A DNA stretch of 64,000 nucleotides from Methanobacteriota archaeon. GTDB lineage: Archaea; Thermoplasmatota; Thermoplasmata; Methanomassiliicoccales; Methanomethylophilaceae. Position numbers and translations under genes: made by a program. The notes beneath the pieces are model-generated. The model did no database searches. It was not told the origin of the DNA and saw only the letters and a list, made by a program, of their open reading frames with translations. This document shows, one piece after another, positions 47,055 through 56,174 of the stretch (positions within the stretch are counted from its first letter, which is position 1; every line of letters starts with the position of its first letter). The stretch lies in NCBI GenBank assembly GCA_023402275.1, contig JAEXCH010000009.1, forward strand, positions 1-64,000. The letters are read 5' to 3'.

Positions 47055-47155
47055 ATATATGCACTTGGATTATTGTCTGTTAATACTTAAGCAGTCACAA
47101 GAGGTCTCCGAAAGTAGTATGTACTAGTATTGTACAAAACAATATAGATCTTTTG

Positions 47156-48073
47156 TTAGGCAAATAGGCCCCCACATCCCTGGTTGGCATATTTTTCTTT
47201 CAAAGTAGGCTTTCTAAATACAAATAAATGTTCATGCTTAATAAAAAGGAAATTTGGATTTTTGTACTTATAATGCGAATTATCGCTTCTGCAGTTCCAT
47301 TCTGTTTTTATTATTTCTTCTTTAAGTATAAAACCCGCATCAAGAAACTCAATCATCATTCTTGTTGATAGAGGTATAAAATGTCCGTTTTTTCTTGTGT
47401 CGCCCATAAGTACAACACAATATGAGTTTTCTTTTAGAACTCTGTAATATTCAAAAATTGCTTGCCGAAAATAATCAAAAAATTCATTCTTTGTGTCTAT
47501 GTTAGATAAGTCTTTATCTAAATTTGTATACTTTATAATATTAAAATATGGCGGGTGAACCATCAAAAGATCTATAGTGCTGTCTTTTATTTTGGTTAAT
47601 TTTCTAGTGTCTCCAATGAAGATTTTGTGGATTGTCTCAGGCAATTGATGTTTATATACTTCTGGCAGGGATAGTCTGTCGCAGGTTAATGAAACGGCAT
47701 TAGGGTTGATATCTACCGAAATGGAGTTTCTGCCAGTCAGCATGCATTCCAGCGGGGTGGTTCCTCCTCCAACCATAGGATCTAGTATCAAATCGTTAAC
47801 TTTTGAATATAATAGAATAATATTTCTTACTGTTTGAGGGGACCAATTACCTCTATAATGTGGGGTGTGCGTTGCCCAAAATCCTCTGTTAGGAAAGCTC
47901 CACATGGTGGTTGTCTCTACTTCAAAATGAGTTGGTTGAAGATGAAAATTTTCTTCCGTTTTGTATGTTCTCCATCCAGATATTAATTCATTACATATAA
48001 TTACAGGAGTTTTTAGGGGCGAAATCTGTTTTTCATCCATAGCCTTGTTTACAATTGTCGGATTTTTATCCAC
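47156..48073 (-). CDS. Second DNA methyltransferase of the restriction-modification operon, with HPPY motif
   Basis: 305 residues. AdoMet-binding motif LDPMVGGGTTPLECMLTGR (about residues 97-115) follows the catalytic-order variant typical of beta-type methylases, and the catalytic tetrapeptide is HPPY (173-176, MVHPPYFNIIKY) rather than DPPY or SPPY. It probably methylates adenine (N6) or cytosine (N4). The frame starts with GTG at 48073; the ATG at 48040 (MDEKQIS) is an alternative. First gene of the operon methylase-Dam-nuclease. Confidence 0.85.
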   Translation of the reverse strand: MDKNPTIVNKAMDEKQISPLKTPVIICNELISGWRTYKTEENFHLQPTHFEVETTTMWSFPNRGFWATHTPHYRGNWSPQTVRNIILLYSKVNDLILDPMVGGGTTPLECMLTGRNSISVDINPNAVSLTCDRLSLPEVYKHQLPETIHKIFIGDTRKLTKIKDSTIDLLMVHPPYFNIIKYTNLDKDLSNIDTKNEFFDYFRQAIFEYYRVLKENSYCVVLMGDTRKNGHFIPLSTRMMIEFLDAGFILKEEIIKTEWNCRSDNSHYKYKNPNFLFIKHEHLFVFRKPTLKEKYANQGCGGLFA

Positions 48074-48384
48074 TCTATTGCAGTTAATTTAACTCTTCGT
48101 TACTTGTAGGCACTTCAATATTTGATATTATTCTTGTCAATGTTCGACAAAAAATTTACAGATAAGATATAGAACAGATCTTATGAAGAGTAGATATCAA
48201 TTCATCTTGAAATGAATTCAAATATTAATGCCGTTAATAGAATCTCTATTGCGATATCAACTGTTACAAAAATCTTCTTTCAAAATTGCTTTTTGTGTTT
48301 AAGAAATATCTTTAAAGCAATATGTCTATAATTAATCTGGCTATTATTTATTGAACAGTTGGGTAAATTTTTGATTTATGATTT
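48074..48384. other. AT-rich intergenic region between two defence operons
   Basis: No gene, tRNA or clear repeat is visible. The region separates the 3' end of the DndD-like operon from the 5' end of the restriction-modification operon and should contain the promoter of the latter. It is much AT-richer than core intergenic regions. Confidence 0.5.
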
Positions 48385-48807
48385 TTATTGAGATTCAAGC
48401 GCATCAGCCATCATATTTGCTAATTCTGATACTTCATTGTCTGATTCTTTATGAACTTTATAGATATAATCGATGCCAAAGTTTGCAAATTCTTGACATA
48501 TTTTTACAACCTCTCTCATGCTTTTAAGAATAGTTATATCCGTTTGAGCAAGTGCAATGGATTTCATGATCCATATTTTATCTACGCTGCCACCACCCAA
48601 GGTCGTTGTGACGAATAGATCTTGTTTTTCAGATGATGGCGTAGGCAATGGTACTCTATTTTTAAAGTAATAGCCTATCGCCGATGAAAGAATGAAAACA
48701 TCTGTTTTTGTATGATTATGAAAAATACTATTTTCATCCATTATTAATTCGTCATACATATAAGATTTGCTTTTGTCAATCATTGCTGTTGCTCTCTCGT
48801 CACTCAT
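48385..48807 (-). CDS. Small Dnd-associated-like protein of the PLD-helicase/SMC operon
   Basis: 140 residues from ATG 48807, which overlaps the end of the SMC-like gene by 8 bp. No transmembrane segment. A middle segment (SIFHNHTKTDVFILSSAIGYYFKNRVPLP) resembles, from memory, small proteins encoded with DNA phosphorothioation (Dnd) systems. This is a weak resemblance, not an identification. The C-terminal part is helical. Its partner role is inferred from tight coupling to the DndD-like ATPase. Confidence 0.6.
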   Translation of the reverse strand: MSDERATAMIDKSKSYMYDELIMDENSIFHNHTKTDVFILSSAIGYYFKNRVPLPTPSSEKQDLFVTTTLGGGSVDKIWIMKSIALAQTDITILKSMREVVKICQEFANFGIDYIYKVHKESDNEVSELANMMADALESQ

Positions 48808-50761
48808 AACAAACCACCTTTGAAGTTTTAAGTTCTTCATTATGTTTAATTTTATATTCTGCTCCAACACTGTTCTTCAATTTTTCTCTGACGGATTCTG
48901 TGTATTCTGTATCAGTAGCAAGCATTATCACTTGGGTTTCTGACAAATAACTAGGTAATGATGCAGCAATGTTATCGCGCGGTGCACCAGAAATTCTGCC
49001 CAATGGAGTATCTATTATTACTGGAACCGAGTATCCGCTTATACTGTATAAGGCCGCTGTAAAAGATAATGCAAGTACTTGACGCTCTCCTGCAGATAAA
49101 TCGCCTAGGCATTCTCGTCCAAATTCACTTTTTACGGATATTTTATATTGATTTCCTGTATCCACTATTCTGACATCAGAAAATGCCTCTTTTTTCCATA
49201 TCATGTTGAAGAAGTATTCTTTCGTTCTTTTTTCTAGTAAGCTCCTTACCTCGTCAACTATTGACTCTTTAATCTCTATCATCAGATTCTTTATGTATTC
49301 TGCATAGTCCTTTTGCTCTTGTAGATGCTTGGTTATTATTTCTTTTCTAGCTGCACTATTTATTATTTCTTCTATTCCTTTATTCTCATTCTCCATATGA
49401 ATGATTTTATTACCAAGAGTTCCCTTTCTAACATTTAATTGGGTATACTCGCTCCAAAGTTTGTCTCTTTTTTCATTCTTTTCTCGTATTTCTTCAACAT
49501 TGTATTTTGATAATCTGTCTGTTTCCTTTTCGATTTTATCGGCAAGTTCTTCCCGATCAATATCACAACCTTGTCGGGTTTCAAGATATTTTTTATATTT
49601 GTCTAGGAATTCCGCTTTTTTGATCATGTTATCTATGGCATATTTTCCGCTAGTTGCGTCAATTGATACGTCATTAGGCATCAGTGTGGCAAGTAGTCCT
49701 TCTACATTTTTTCGACACTCTTCGTCTTCATTGAGATCTCTGCCACAAATGCATACGCCTCTTTCAAGTAGATCTTGGAGAAAAACATCTTTAATATTTG
49801 GAGGCAAAACTCCCTTGTCTGTTTCTTCTTCAATTAAGTGCTTTGAATATGAGAGTGCTTGATATGCGAAGACTGTTGGTGCACGCTCTGCAATCAGAGC
49901 CCTAATATTGTTTTCATTTTCTTTGGAATGGGACACTACTTGTGCTTGATGTTGCCGCAGTGCATCTAGGCTCGTTTGTATTCCTCTTATGGTAGAATCG
50001 GAATTATTCCTAAGATATTGATCAATATCTTCTATTTCTCTTTTTATTATAACAATTTTGTCTTCAACTTGTGTCTTTTGTTGGACATTGGTTTCAATTT
50101 CATTTAATAACTCATTTTGATATTCTGTGGTTGCACTTTGTTCAGGCTTATGTTGTGCAATATCTCTGTTTATGTCTTTTTTAACATCTTCTAGAGTTTT
50201 TATGGCTTCGTTTAGAACATCAATCTGAGCAATCCTTTCAACATTAATTTTCACCTTTGTGGTATCCTCAAAATATTCATCCATTTTTTCTCCATCAAAA
50301 AAGAAGAACCCTCGCAATTCCTTCGGGATAAAATGTTTGTTAATAAACCATGTTGGATCTCCAATTGAATCGTATCCCTTTTCATTTATGGTTTGTCCCT
50401 TAAACTGAGGCGATCCAAACGTTGCTCCATTACCATATTTCGTAAATGTTCCCTTTCTTTCAAAACGGTATTCTGGGTGCTCCTCCCCAATAGTTACAGT
50501 TACTGAAACATTGGCAGACTCGCCTTCTTTAAGGTTTTGTAAAATATGCTCATTTATTATTTCTCTTCCAGCATTATTTTTTGACATGAACATCTCATCG
50601 TCGTATAGGCACCAAACAATAGCATTCATGAAATTGGATTTGCCACCGCCATTATCTCCTTGAATTATAGTAAAATTTTGAAGAGGATCAATGGACATAT
50701 TTACTGTATTTTTGCCCTCATATTGACGATAATTTTCTATTTCAATTTTGAAGATCTTCAT
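48800..50761 (-). CDS. DndD-like SMC/RecF-type ATPase
   Basis: 653 residues. Order: N-terminal ATPase lobe with GDNGGGKS (35-42) after IEIENYRQYEGKNT; FFFFDGEKMDEYF, a hallmark shared with DndD; long coiled coils around a zinc hook (VCICGRDL, about residue 335); then the C-terminal lobe with signature LSAGERQVLALSF, Walker B PVIIDTPLG and ATDTEYT. DndD hydrolyses ATP in DNA phosphorothioation, but no dndA, dndC or dndE is seen here. The ATG overlaps the upstream 58-residue gene by 1 bp and has AGAGG before it. Confidence 0.85.
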   Translation of the reverse strand: MKIFKIEIENYRQYEGKNTVNMSIDPLQNFTIIQGDNGGGKSNFMNAIVWCLYDDEMFMSKNNAGREIINEHILQNLKEGESANVSVTVTIGEEHPEYRFERKGTFTKYGNGATFGSPQFKGQTINEKGYDSIGDPTWFINKHFIPKELRGFFFFDGEKMDEYFEDTTKVKINVERIAQIDVLNEAIKTLEDVKKDINRDIAQHKPEQSATTEYQNELLNEIETNVQQKTQVEDKIVIIKREIEDIDQYLRNNSDSTIRGIQTSLDALRQHQAQVVSHSKENENNIRALIAERAPTVFAYQALSYSKHLIEEETDKGVLPPNIKDVFLQDLLERGVCICGRDLNEDEECRKNVEGLLATLMPNDVSIDATSGKYAIDNMIKKAEFLDKYKKYLETRQGCDIDREELADKIEKETDRLSKYNVEEIREKNEKRDKLWSEYTQLNVRKGTLGNKIIHMENENKGIEEIINSAARKEIITKHLQEQKDYAEYIKNLMIEIKESIVDEVRSLLEKRTKEYFFNMIWKKEAFSDVRIVDTGNQYKISVKSEFGRECLGDLSAGERQVLALSFTAALYSISGYSVPVIIDTPLGRISGAPRDNIAASLPSYLSETQVIMLATDTEYTESVREKLKNSVGAEYKIKHNEELKTSKVVCYE

Positions 50762-50937
50762 CAGGGGCGCCTCTTTAATATAATTTCACGACAATTTTTG
50801 ATCTTATGTTTTTTGACTTCTGGTGAATTACCATGGCTTATTTCAGATGCAAAAACATCTTTTAATGCATTTTTTACGGCATCATCGACATCCATCGATT
50901 CTATCTTGTTAAACACGAGAGTATTTTTGGTTTTCAT
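50761..50937 (-). CDS. Small 58-residue protein between the helicase and DndD-like genes
   Basis: Reverse-strand ORF starting MKTKNTLVFNKIESMDVDDA and ending CREIILKRRP. Its ATG overlaps the helicase stop (TGATG), its stop overlaps the DndD-like ATG (TGATG), and GGAG precedes its start. This exact one-base stitching on both sides is good evidence that it is translated. The centre has AVKNALKDVFASEI, a probable helix; the C-terminus is strongly basic. No family recognised. Confidence 0.7.
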   Translation of the reverse strand: MKTKNTLVFNKIESMDVDDAVKNALKDVFASEISHGNSPEVKKHKIKNCREIILKRRP

Positions 50938-53048
50938 CAATTACTCCTCTCCATATTATATTTTTCTAAAATTGTTTCTATAATCTTATTATTTTCTTTT
51001 CTGTTGAGAGAAAATGAAGAAAATTCATTAAAACGTTTTAATTCACTATCAAATATCTGCATTTCCGAATCCCAGTCAACAATAGTTGAGTTCGGTACAA
51101 CGATGAAATCAAAAATGGTAGCAAATTCTTTGTTTTTTGATCTTCTTAAAACACGCCCTCTTCTTTGAATATATTCTCTTGGATTTCCAGTACTGGCCAT
51201 TATTATTGCATTTTTTGTTGCCGGAACATCAACTCCTTCGTCTAAACACTTTATTGCAACAAGTGCCCGAATTTCTGAAGTTTCGAAGTCTCTTAGTATT
51301 TGTTGCCGCTCTATAGCACTTTCTTCTGACGTAAATCTCCTATTGGAAATACTATTTTTATTAAGGTTAAGAATGACCTTTGTCAATGTTCTTTCGTGTT
51401 CTTCGGGGTCTTTGCCATCTGAGCAGTAAATCAAGCAGTGGTCTATGAATCCATCTTGTTCAAGTTCAGGGATCATTGTTTTTAGAGTCTCAAACTTTGA
51501 ATGTGCATTTTTAATTATTCTTGAACGATTAATTAACAACATTGTATACTGTTGTTCTTGGATCGGAGTCATCTCTTCTATTCCCATGAACTTGGCTAGT
51601 TTATGGGAATATTCTCTATATTCCTTGATTTCATCTTTGTTAAGACTAATAAAAATCGGATGATAATAATATGGCGTTAAGTATGTTTCTCCTGTATCTG
51701 GATTAACTTCATTTATTGCGCGTTCTAAGGTAAATGTGTATACTTCTTTATCAAAGTAATTTTGAATAAAGTTTGTCCCACAATCATCAAGATATCTAGC
51801 AGGGGTGGCACTAAGGCCAAGGCGGTAATCAAAATCCTCTAATAGGCCCTCTCGGTATGTCTTGGAACCAGAATTATGGACTTCATCTGCAATGATCACT
51901 TTTTTGCCTTTTGCTTTCCTTACAATCGATATCATATTTTCTGATGATAAAGTATCATATGTCGTTACAATAATTATGTGATTAATAATTCCAAATCTTA
52001 AATTTTCTAAAGCTTTATTCGCTTCTGGTAACCATTTTTTTGAACTGCCAAACGCACGAATAAGCGCAGCATTTGTTTTATTATAAAATAATTCTGACTC
52101 AATTGTTTTAATCCATGGGTCTTCAACAAGATGCTGGAGGGGTACTGCAATAACAAGAACCTTTTTACTCTGTTCTTTATCAAAAAGTTTTTTTATTGCA
52201 TAAACCGCGGTAATGGTTTTTCCAGTACCTGTGGCCATGTTGAAAATACCTCGACAATTATTATCGAACCAATTCTGTATGGCTTCCTTTTGATATGATC
52301 TGATTGTCGTTTTCCTATGATCTATTTTTTTGAATATTTTTAACTCGCTCATATTTTTTGGAACTTTATTAACCCATTGATTTTTTATCGCTTCTGGTAG
52401 CTCAATGGTTATACTCCGTTGAGTCTCTCCAATGTCCCAGTATTTTTCGAAATTAGAGATTTTTCTCTGAATCCTTGAGTTATCGTCATGCCAGTCACAA
52501 AAAACATCAAAGTCCTCAATATTTTCTGTCCAACCTGATTTAGATTCATTGATCGATCCTGAAAAAACAACAGTATTATCTCCATCTGTCATTATTCCAA
52601 TTTTATTATGAAAAATATTATCTAAACAGATGCCAGATTCATTTTTCACGACAACTATCCTAAGTTCTAGTTTATTGTTTGCAAGCATCCAGCCAAGAGC
52701 TTCAGTATGTTCATTTTTTATGAACTCTGAATCTATTTCATCACACAGTCTATCAATAATTAACTCTCCAACTTCGAAATCCCCATATAACGTGTTTAAA
52801 ACAATCAGATCCTCATCTGAAAAATGTGGACTGGCTAGTAGTTGTATTTTTCCATTATTTTTTATTAAAGACTCGATTCCTTCTGCTGCAACAGCTAAGG
52901 ATGTAGAGGTAAAAAACCCTGCCATTCTCCGATAGCATGTGGTCACAGATAATGCAGGAATATAAAAATTATTCAACACGTCTTTATCGAAATTAGTATC
53001 ATAACCTAGGTTAAAACTGATGTCCTTAAGCTTCATCAAATCACACAT
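50937..53048 (-). CDS. PLD-like nuclease fused to SF2 DEAH helicase
   Basis: 703 residues from ATG 53048 (ATG 53036 is equally possible; the open frame begins at a TTG, 53063). The N-terminal domain (about residues 1-220) has a phospholipase-D-type motif, FHNKIGIMTDGDNTVVFSGSINES (split H-x-K...S-x-N). The helicase has Walker A MATGTGKT, DEVH in IADEVHNSG, SAT in LGLSATPAR, and motif VI QRRGRVLRRS. This layout fits an ATP-driven nuclease in antiviral restriction. It heads a four-gene operon with one-base overlaps. AT-rich. Confidence 0.85.
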   Translation of the reverse strand: MCDLMKLKDISFNLGYDTNFDKDVLNNFYIPALSVTTCYRRMAGFFTSTSLAVAAEGIESLIKNNGKIQLLASPHFSDEDLIVLNTLYGDFEVGELIIDRLCDEIDSEFIKNEHTEALGWMLANNKLELRIVVVKNESGICLDNIFHNKIGIMTDGDNTVVFSGSINESKSGWTENIEDFDVFCDWHDDNSRIQRKISNFEKYWDIGETQRSITIELPEAIKNQWVNKVPKNMSELKIFKKIDHRKTTIRSYQKEAIQNWFDNNCRGIFNMATGTGKTITAVYAIKKLFDKEQSKKVLVIAVPLQHLVEDPWIKTIESELFYNKTNAALIRAFGSSKKWLPEANKALENLRFGIINHIIIVTTYDTLSSENMISIVRKAKGKKVIIADEVHNSGSKTYREGLLEDFDYRLGLSATPARYLDDCGTNFIQNYFDKEVYTFTLERAINEVNPDTGETYLTPYYYHPIFISLNKDEIKEYREYSHKLAKFMGIEEMTPIQEQQYTMLLINRSRIIKNAHSKFETLKTMIPELEQDGFIDHCLIYCSDGKDPEEHERTLTKVILNLNKNSISNRRFTSEESAIERQQILRDFETSEIRALVAIKCLDEGVDVPATKNAIIMASTGNPREYIQRRGRVLRRSKNKEFATIFDFIVVPNSTIVDWDSEMQIFDSELKRFNEFSSFSLNRKENNKIIETILEKYNMERSN

Positions 53049-53312
53049 CTTGAGCGGAATCAAACATTTTTTGGTATGTTAAGTTAGGTTTATATTCTGC
53101 GTGTTGTATGAATTAGATTAAACAATATAATAATTGATCATACTTATTAAAAGAAACGTTATATATTCGATGTTCTAGTATTTCTATAATTATTATGCTG
53201 GTTATTTAGTTATTTTTTTGTTTCGTTGACTGTTTGTAATAAAAATATGTACTTTAATCAGAGATCACGCGTAAACTCTGCATATCAACTTTAATTGAAT
53301 GGCGTTTTATGG

Positions 53313-53385
53313 TGGGCTCGGCCGGATTTGAACCGGCGACCTCCGCCATGTCAAGGCGACGTCATAACCCCTAGACCACGAGCCC
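53313..53385 (-). tRNA. tRNA-Val (anticodon GAC)
   Basis: Reverse strand: acceptor GGGCTCG (53385-53379) pairs with CGAGCCC (53320-53314). The anticodon stem TCGCC/GGCGG encloses TTGACAT, giving GAC. The T loop is TTCAAAT, discriminator A at 53313, with CCA encoded at 53312-53310. It stands between the DndD-like operon and the Mrr-like gene. Confidence 0.94.
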
Positions 53386-53486
53386 AATAATTGAGGTAAC
53401 AGCTAGTCGTTATTATAATTTTCCAGAGATCTCTGGTATACTCAATGATGCAAAAGCATCAAAAACAAAAACTTCCATCCATCTCT

Positions 53487-54695
53487 ATGAAGACTCTCTA
53501 CATGGAAGGTCTTGACAGCGAAGCGTTCGAAGAACTGTGTGAGGAGATATTCTCTAAATTCTACAAAGCAAAGGTGAAGAGGAACTTCCTTTTCGGAAAT
53601 CACGGCACGGACTTCGTCATTCTCAGCAAGAATGAGATCGCCGTAGACTGCAAGCATCCAATAAAGGTCGCAGTCGGAAAACCAACTGTAGAGAAGTTCT
53701 ATCTTGCTATGAAGAAGAAAAAGGTCAAGGAAGGCATCATCGTAACCTCCGGACGATTCGCAAGCACGGCTCAGAAGTACATCGATGAGAATAACCTCCC
53801 CATAACACTGATGAACCTTGACAGATTATCGGCCATGGCCTATAAAGTTGGTATCAAACTCGTTGTGGAGAAGGACGATGAACCGGAAGTCTACACAATA
53901 CTCTCTAACAGTGACAGGGAGTTCCGGGACCACCTATCAAAAAGATCGAGTAGGGAATTGGATTGTTCAGAAGACATCTATTTTGGAATGTCAATAATAA
54001 AAAGAGATATCCAACTCATTCCGTTCTACAAGATCAACTATATCTTAAGTGCCGAGTTCAAGGTTTCCGACAGGGTCATCCACAAAGAGAAAGATGAAGG
54101 ATACTACTACATAAACGAAAGGACAGGAAAGGTGGAGGATGAGGAGTTCAGAAGGATCTTCGACCTTGCTCCCAGGATGGCATATTCTCCTAAGGACAAG
54201 GCTGTTGCGTCAAAGCCAAAGAAGATCGTTACCGACACCCTCTACAAAACAGTTCAGGAAGCCCATACCAAATATGTCCCTTATAAAACGAAAGCGGATA
54301 AACTGACAACAAAGAAATGCACCCCGGCAAGGAAGGACATAACGATACAGAATGTGATGTGTCTGTATCTTCCGTTGTCGGATGTTGAATACGAACTGTT
54401 CGGAAAGACAAGATATATACGATCCCTGGAAAGCAATTCTGAGGATTTTATAATAATCGAACCGAAGATAAACAAATGTGACATATGTAACGGAAGGATC
54501 TCAGGTAAGGGCATAATGTGTGTCAACTGTGGCAACATGTGTGATGATAAGCACGGAGTACGCTGCAGCAGATGCAATAAGACACTATGCATCAACTGTG
54601 CCTTATACGTAAGCAAGTTCCTTGGGAAGAAGGAACCGATATGCGGCACATGTGCCAACAAGGAACCGGGACTAAAGATCAAGAGTTACAAATGA
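53487..54695 (+). CDS. Mrr-like PD-(D/E)xK nuclease with C-terminal zinc fingers
   Basis: 402 residues from ATG 53487 (MKTLYMEGLDSEAFEEL); the frame is open to 53445. The N-terminal Mrr-type nuclease fold shows GLDSEAFEELCEEIFSKFYKAKV, then GNHGTDFVILSKNEIAVDCKH (Asp...DxK catalytic pattern) and GIIVTSGRFASTAQKYID. The middle is unassigned. The C-terminus has several CxxC pairs (CDIC, CVNC, CSRC, CINC, CGTC), about three zinc sites in a B-box/FYVE-like arrangement. It may cleave modified DNA, or be a host nuclease targeted by its zinc module. Confidence 0.7.
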   Translation: MKTLYMEGLDSEAFEELCEEIFSKFYKAKVKRNFLFGNHGTDFVILSKNEIAVDCKHPIKVAVGKPTVEKFYLAMKKKKVKEGIIVTSGRFASTAQKYIDENNLPITLMNLDRLSAMAYKVGIKLVVEKDDEPEVYTILSNSDREFRDHLSKRSSRELDCSEDIYFGMSIIKRDIQLIPFYKINYILSAEFKVSDRVIHKEKDEGYYYINERTGKVEDEEFRRIFDLAPRMAYSPKDKAVASKPKKIVTDTLYKTVQEAHTKYVPYKTKADKLTTKKCTPARKDITIQNVMCLYLPLSDVEYELFGKTRYIRSLESNSEDFIIIEPKINKCDICNGRISGKGIMCVNCGNMCDDKHGVRCSRCNKTLCINCALYVSKFLGKKEPICGTCANKEPGLKIKSYK

Positions 54696-54697
54696 CG

Positions 54698-56011
54698 TTA
54701 CACATCATCCAATGACAGGATCCTGAACTCCGCATCGAAAGCTTTCAGATCCGATATCGATCCCGCTTTAGTTTTCAGCTCTTCGACATCTGCTTTTTTG
54801 GGGTTACGTTTCACTTCTGCCACTATTGCTGTTGGTTTGGTCGTCATATCATTCAAAGCGATGATATCGATCTCATTCTGGCCTGTTCTGTCCCAGTATG
54901 ATCCTATCTCTGTGATCCTTTCTTCCTCGGCGATCTTCTCCTTGAAATAATCCTCCAGAACCGATCCGCTGTATTGTTTGTATTCTGTGAGTATCCTCTC
55001 CCTCAGTAGATCATATCTTTTGAGTTCAATGAGGGATAGGTTGCTGCTTATGAATCTGAAATAGAATCTTAGGTAATTGTCGGATATCTTCCATCTGATA
55101 TTCCTGCTGTTATCCTTGGAGAAAATAGGTCTGCTCCTTCTTAATAGGCCATATTCCTTCTCCAGGTTCTCAAGATACGGCCCGGATTCTTTGTTGATGG
55201 AGGTATTGATCTCGCCCATCGTATTCTTTCCGTTGGCAATGAGCTGGAGTATTGAGAAGTATGTTCCATATTCCTTCCCGAACTCTGATATCAGTATGTC
55301 CTTGCCATCGGTCATGAACTGAGAATCCTGAGCACATACAAGATCCAGCATACTTTCCATATCCGTTGCTCCGGCATCCATCAATAGTTCTATGTACTTT
55401 GGTACTCCGCCGGTTACCATGTACATGAAAAGTAGGTCGTCAGGTTCAAAATTTGGATTATGGTCTCTCAATATCTGTTTTATCACACTTGGTCTGAATG
55501 GACTAACATTGAGTTTTGATGTGGCCCTTCCGAACAGAGGTTCCTTCTCTCTTTCAAAGATCCTGATCATCATCGAATAGATCGAGCCGCATACTATGAG
55601 ATTCATTTTGGATGTTGATTTGTATTTGTCCCAAAGTTCCTGTATGCTGCTTATTATGGATCCGTTCACTCTTTCCAGATCTTGGAACTCATCTATTACG
55701 AAAGTGAAATTATTCTCCTGTCCGTAGATCATCAATTGTTCGAATAGATCTCTGAATCTGTTCGTGTTGAAGAGTTTCAATCCGATATCCGATCCTGCAT
55801 TCTTAACCAGTTGTTCACATAGGAGGGATTCACTGCCGCGAAGAACAAAGAGATACAGGAATTCCCTGTCCTTTTCTGATTCTTGTATCAATGTTGTCTT
55901 TCCGATGCGTCTACGACCGGTTATTACAGTGAAAACTCCTGAATTCTTTGACATATCTCTATTCTTCTTGAGTATGTCCATCTCTGATTCTCTGTCGTAG
56001 AACTTCATCAT
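54698..56011 (-). CDS. Archaeal ATPase (AAA/STAND-like) with C-terminal DUF234 nuclease-like domain
   Basis: 437 residues from ATG 56011, preceded by GGTGAG. The N-terminal ATPase has Walker A ITGRRRIGKTT and Walker B FVIDEFQDLERV. The C-terminal DUF234-type domain contains EIDIIALNDMTTKPTAIVAEVKRN, a D-x-n-ExK nuclease-like core. This family (Arch_ATPase plus DUF234) is abundant in archaea, often near mobile or defence genes; its biochemical role is not established. A 15-bp tandem repeat lies just upstream. Confidence 0.82.
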   Translation of the reverse strand: MMKFYDRESEMDILKKNRDMSKNSGVFTVITGRRRIGKTTLIQESEKDREFLYLFVLRGSESLLCEQLVKNAGSDIGLKLFNTNRFRDLFEQLMIYGQENNFTFVIDEFQDLERVNGSIISSIQELWDKYKSTSKMNLIVCGSIYSMMIRIFEREKEPLFGRATSKLNVSPFRPSVIKQILRDHNPNFEPDDLLFMYMVTGGVPKYIELLMDAGATDMESMLDLVCAQDSQFMTDGKDILISEFGKEYGTYFSILQLIANGKNTMGEINTSINKESGPYLENLEKEYGLLRRSRPIFSKDNSRNIRWKISDNYLRFYFRFISSNLSLIELKRYDLLRERILTEYKQYSGSVLEDYFKEKIAEEERITEIGSYWDRTGQNEIDIIALNDMTTKPTAIVAEVKRNPKKADVEELKTKAGSISDLKAFDAEFRILSLDDV

Positions 56012-56024
56012 GCTCACCTAAACT

Positions 56025-56054
56025 AATGATCATTAAGTTAATGACCATTAAGTT
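56025..56054. repeat. Two 15-bp tandem repeats upstream of the archaeal ATPase gene
   Basis: AATGATCATTAAGTT (56025-56039) and AATGACCATTAAGTT (56040-56054) differ at one position. They lie 14-43 bp upstream of the leftward start codon, over the expected TATA region, so they may be a regulator site. Confidence 0.7.
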
Positions 56055-56174
56055 AAATAATATTCTCTCTATAAGTAATTTATTGGATTCTAATTGAATG
56101 CAAATAAGATTGAAATAATTTAAAAATAGACAGCCCCATCGGTCAGAGCAACATGATAATTTAAGAAAAAGATG

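Noticed and set aside
48800..50761. Calling the SMC-like gene dndD and the locus a Dnd system
   Set aside because: No dndA, dndB, dndC or dndE is recognisable nearby, so only DndD-like similarity is claimed.
53313..53385. tRNA-Val as an attachment site of an integrated element
   Set aside because: I found no duplicated 3' tRNA fragment, integrase or excisionase in the window.
56025..56058. CRISPR-like array
   Set aside because: Only two 15-bp copies without spacers and no cas genes; likewise the 12-bp repeat at 18375 has no spacers.
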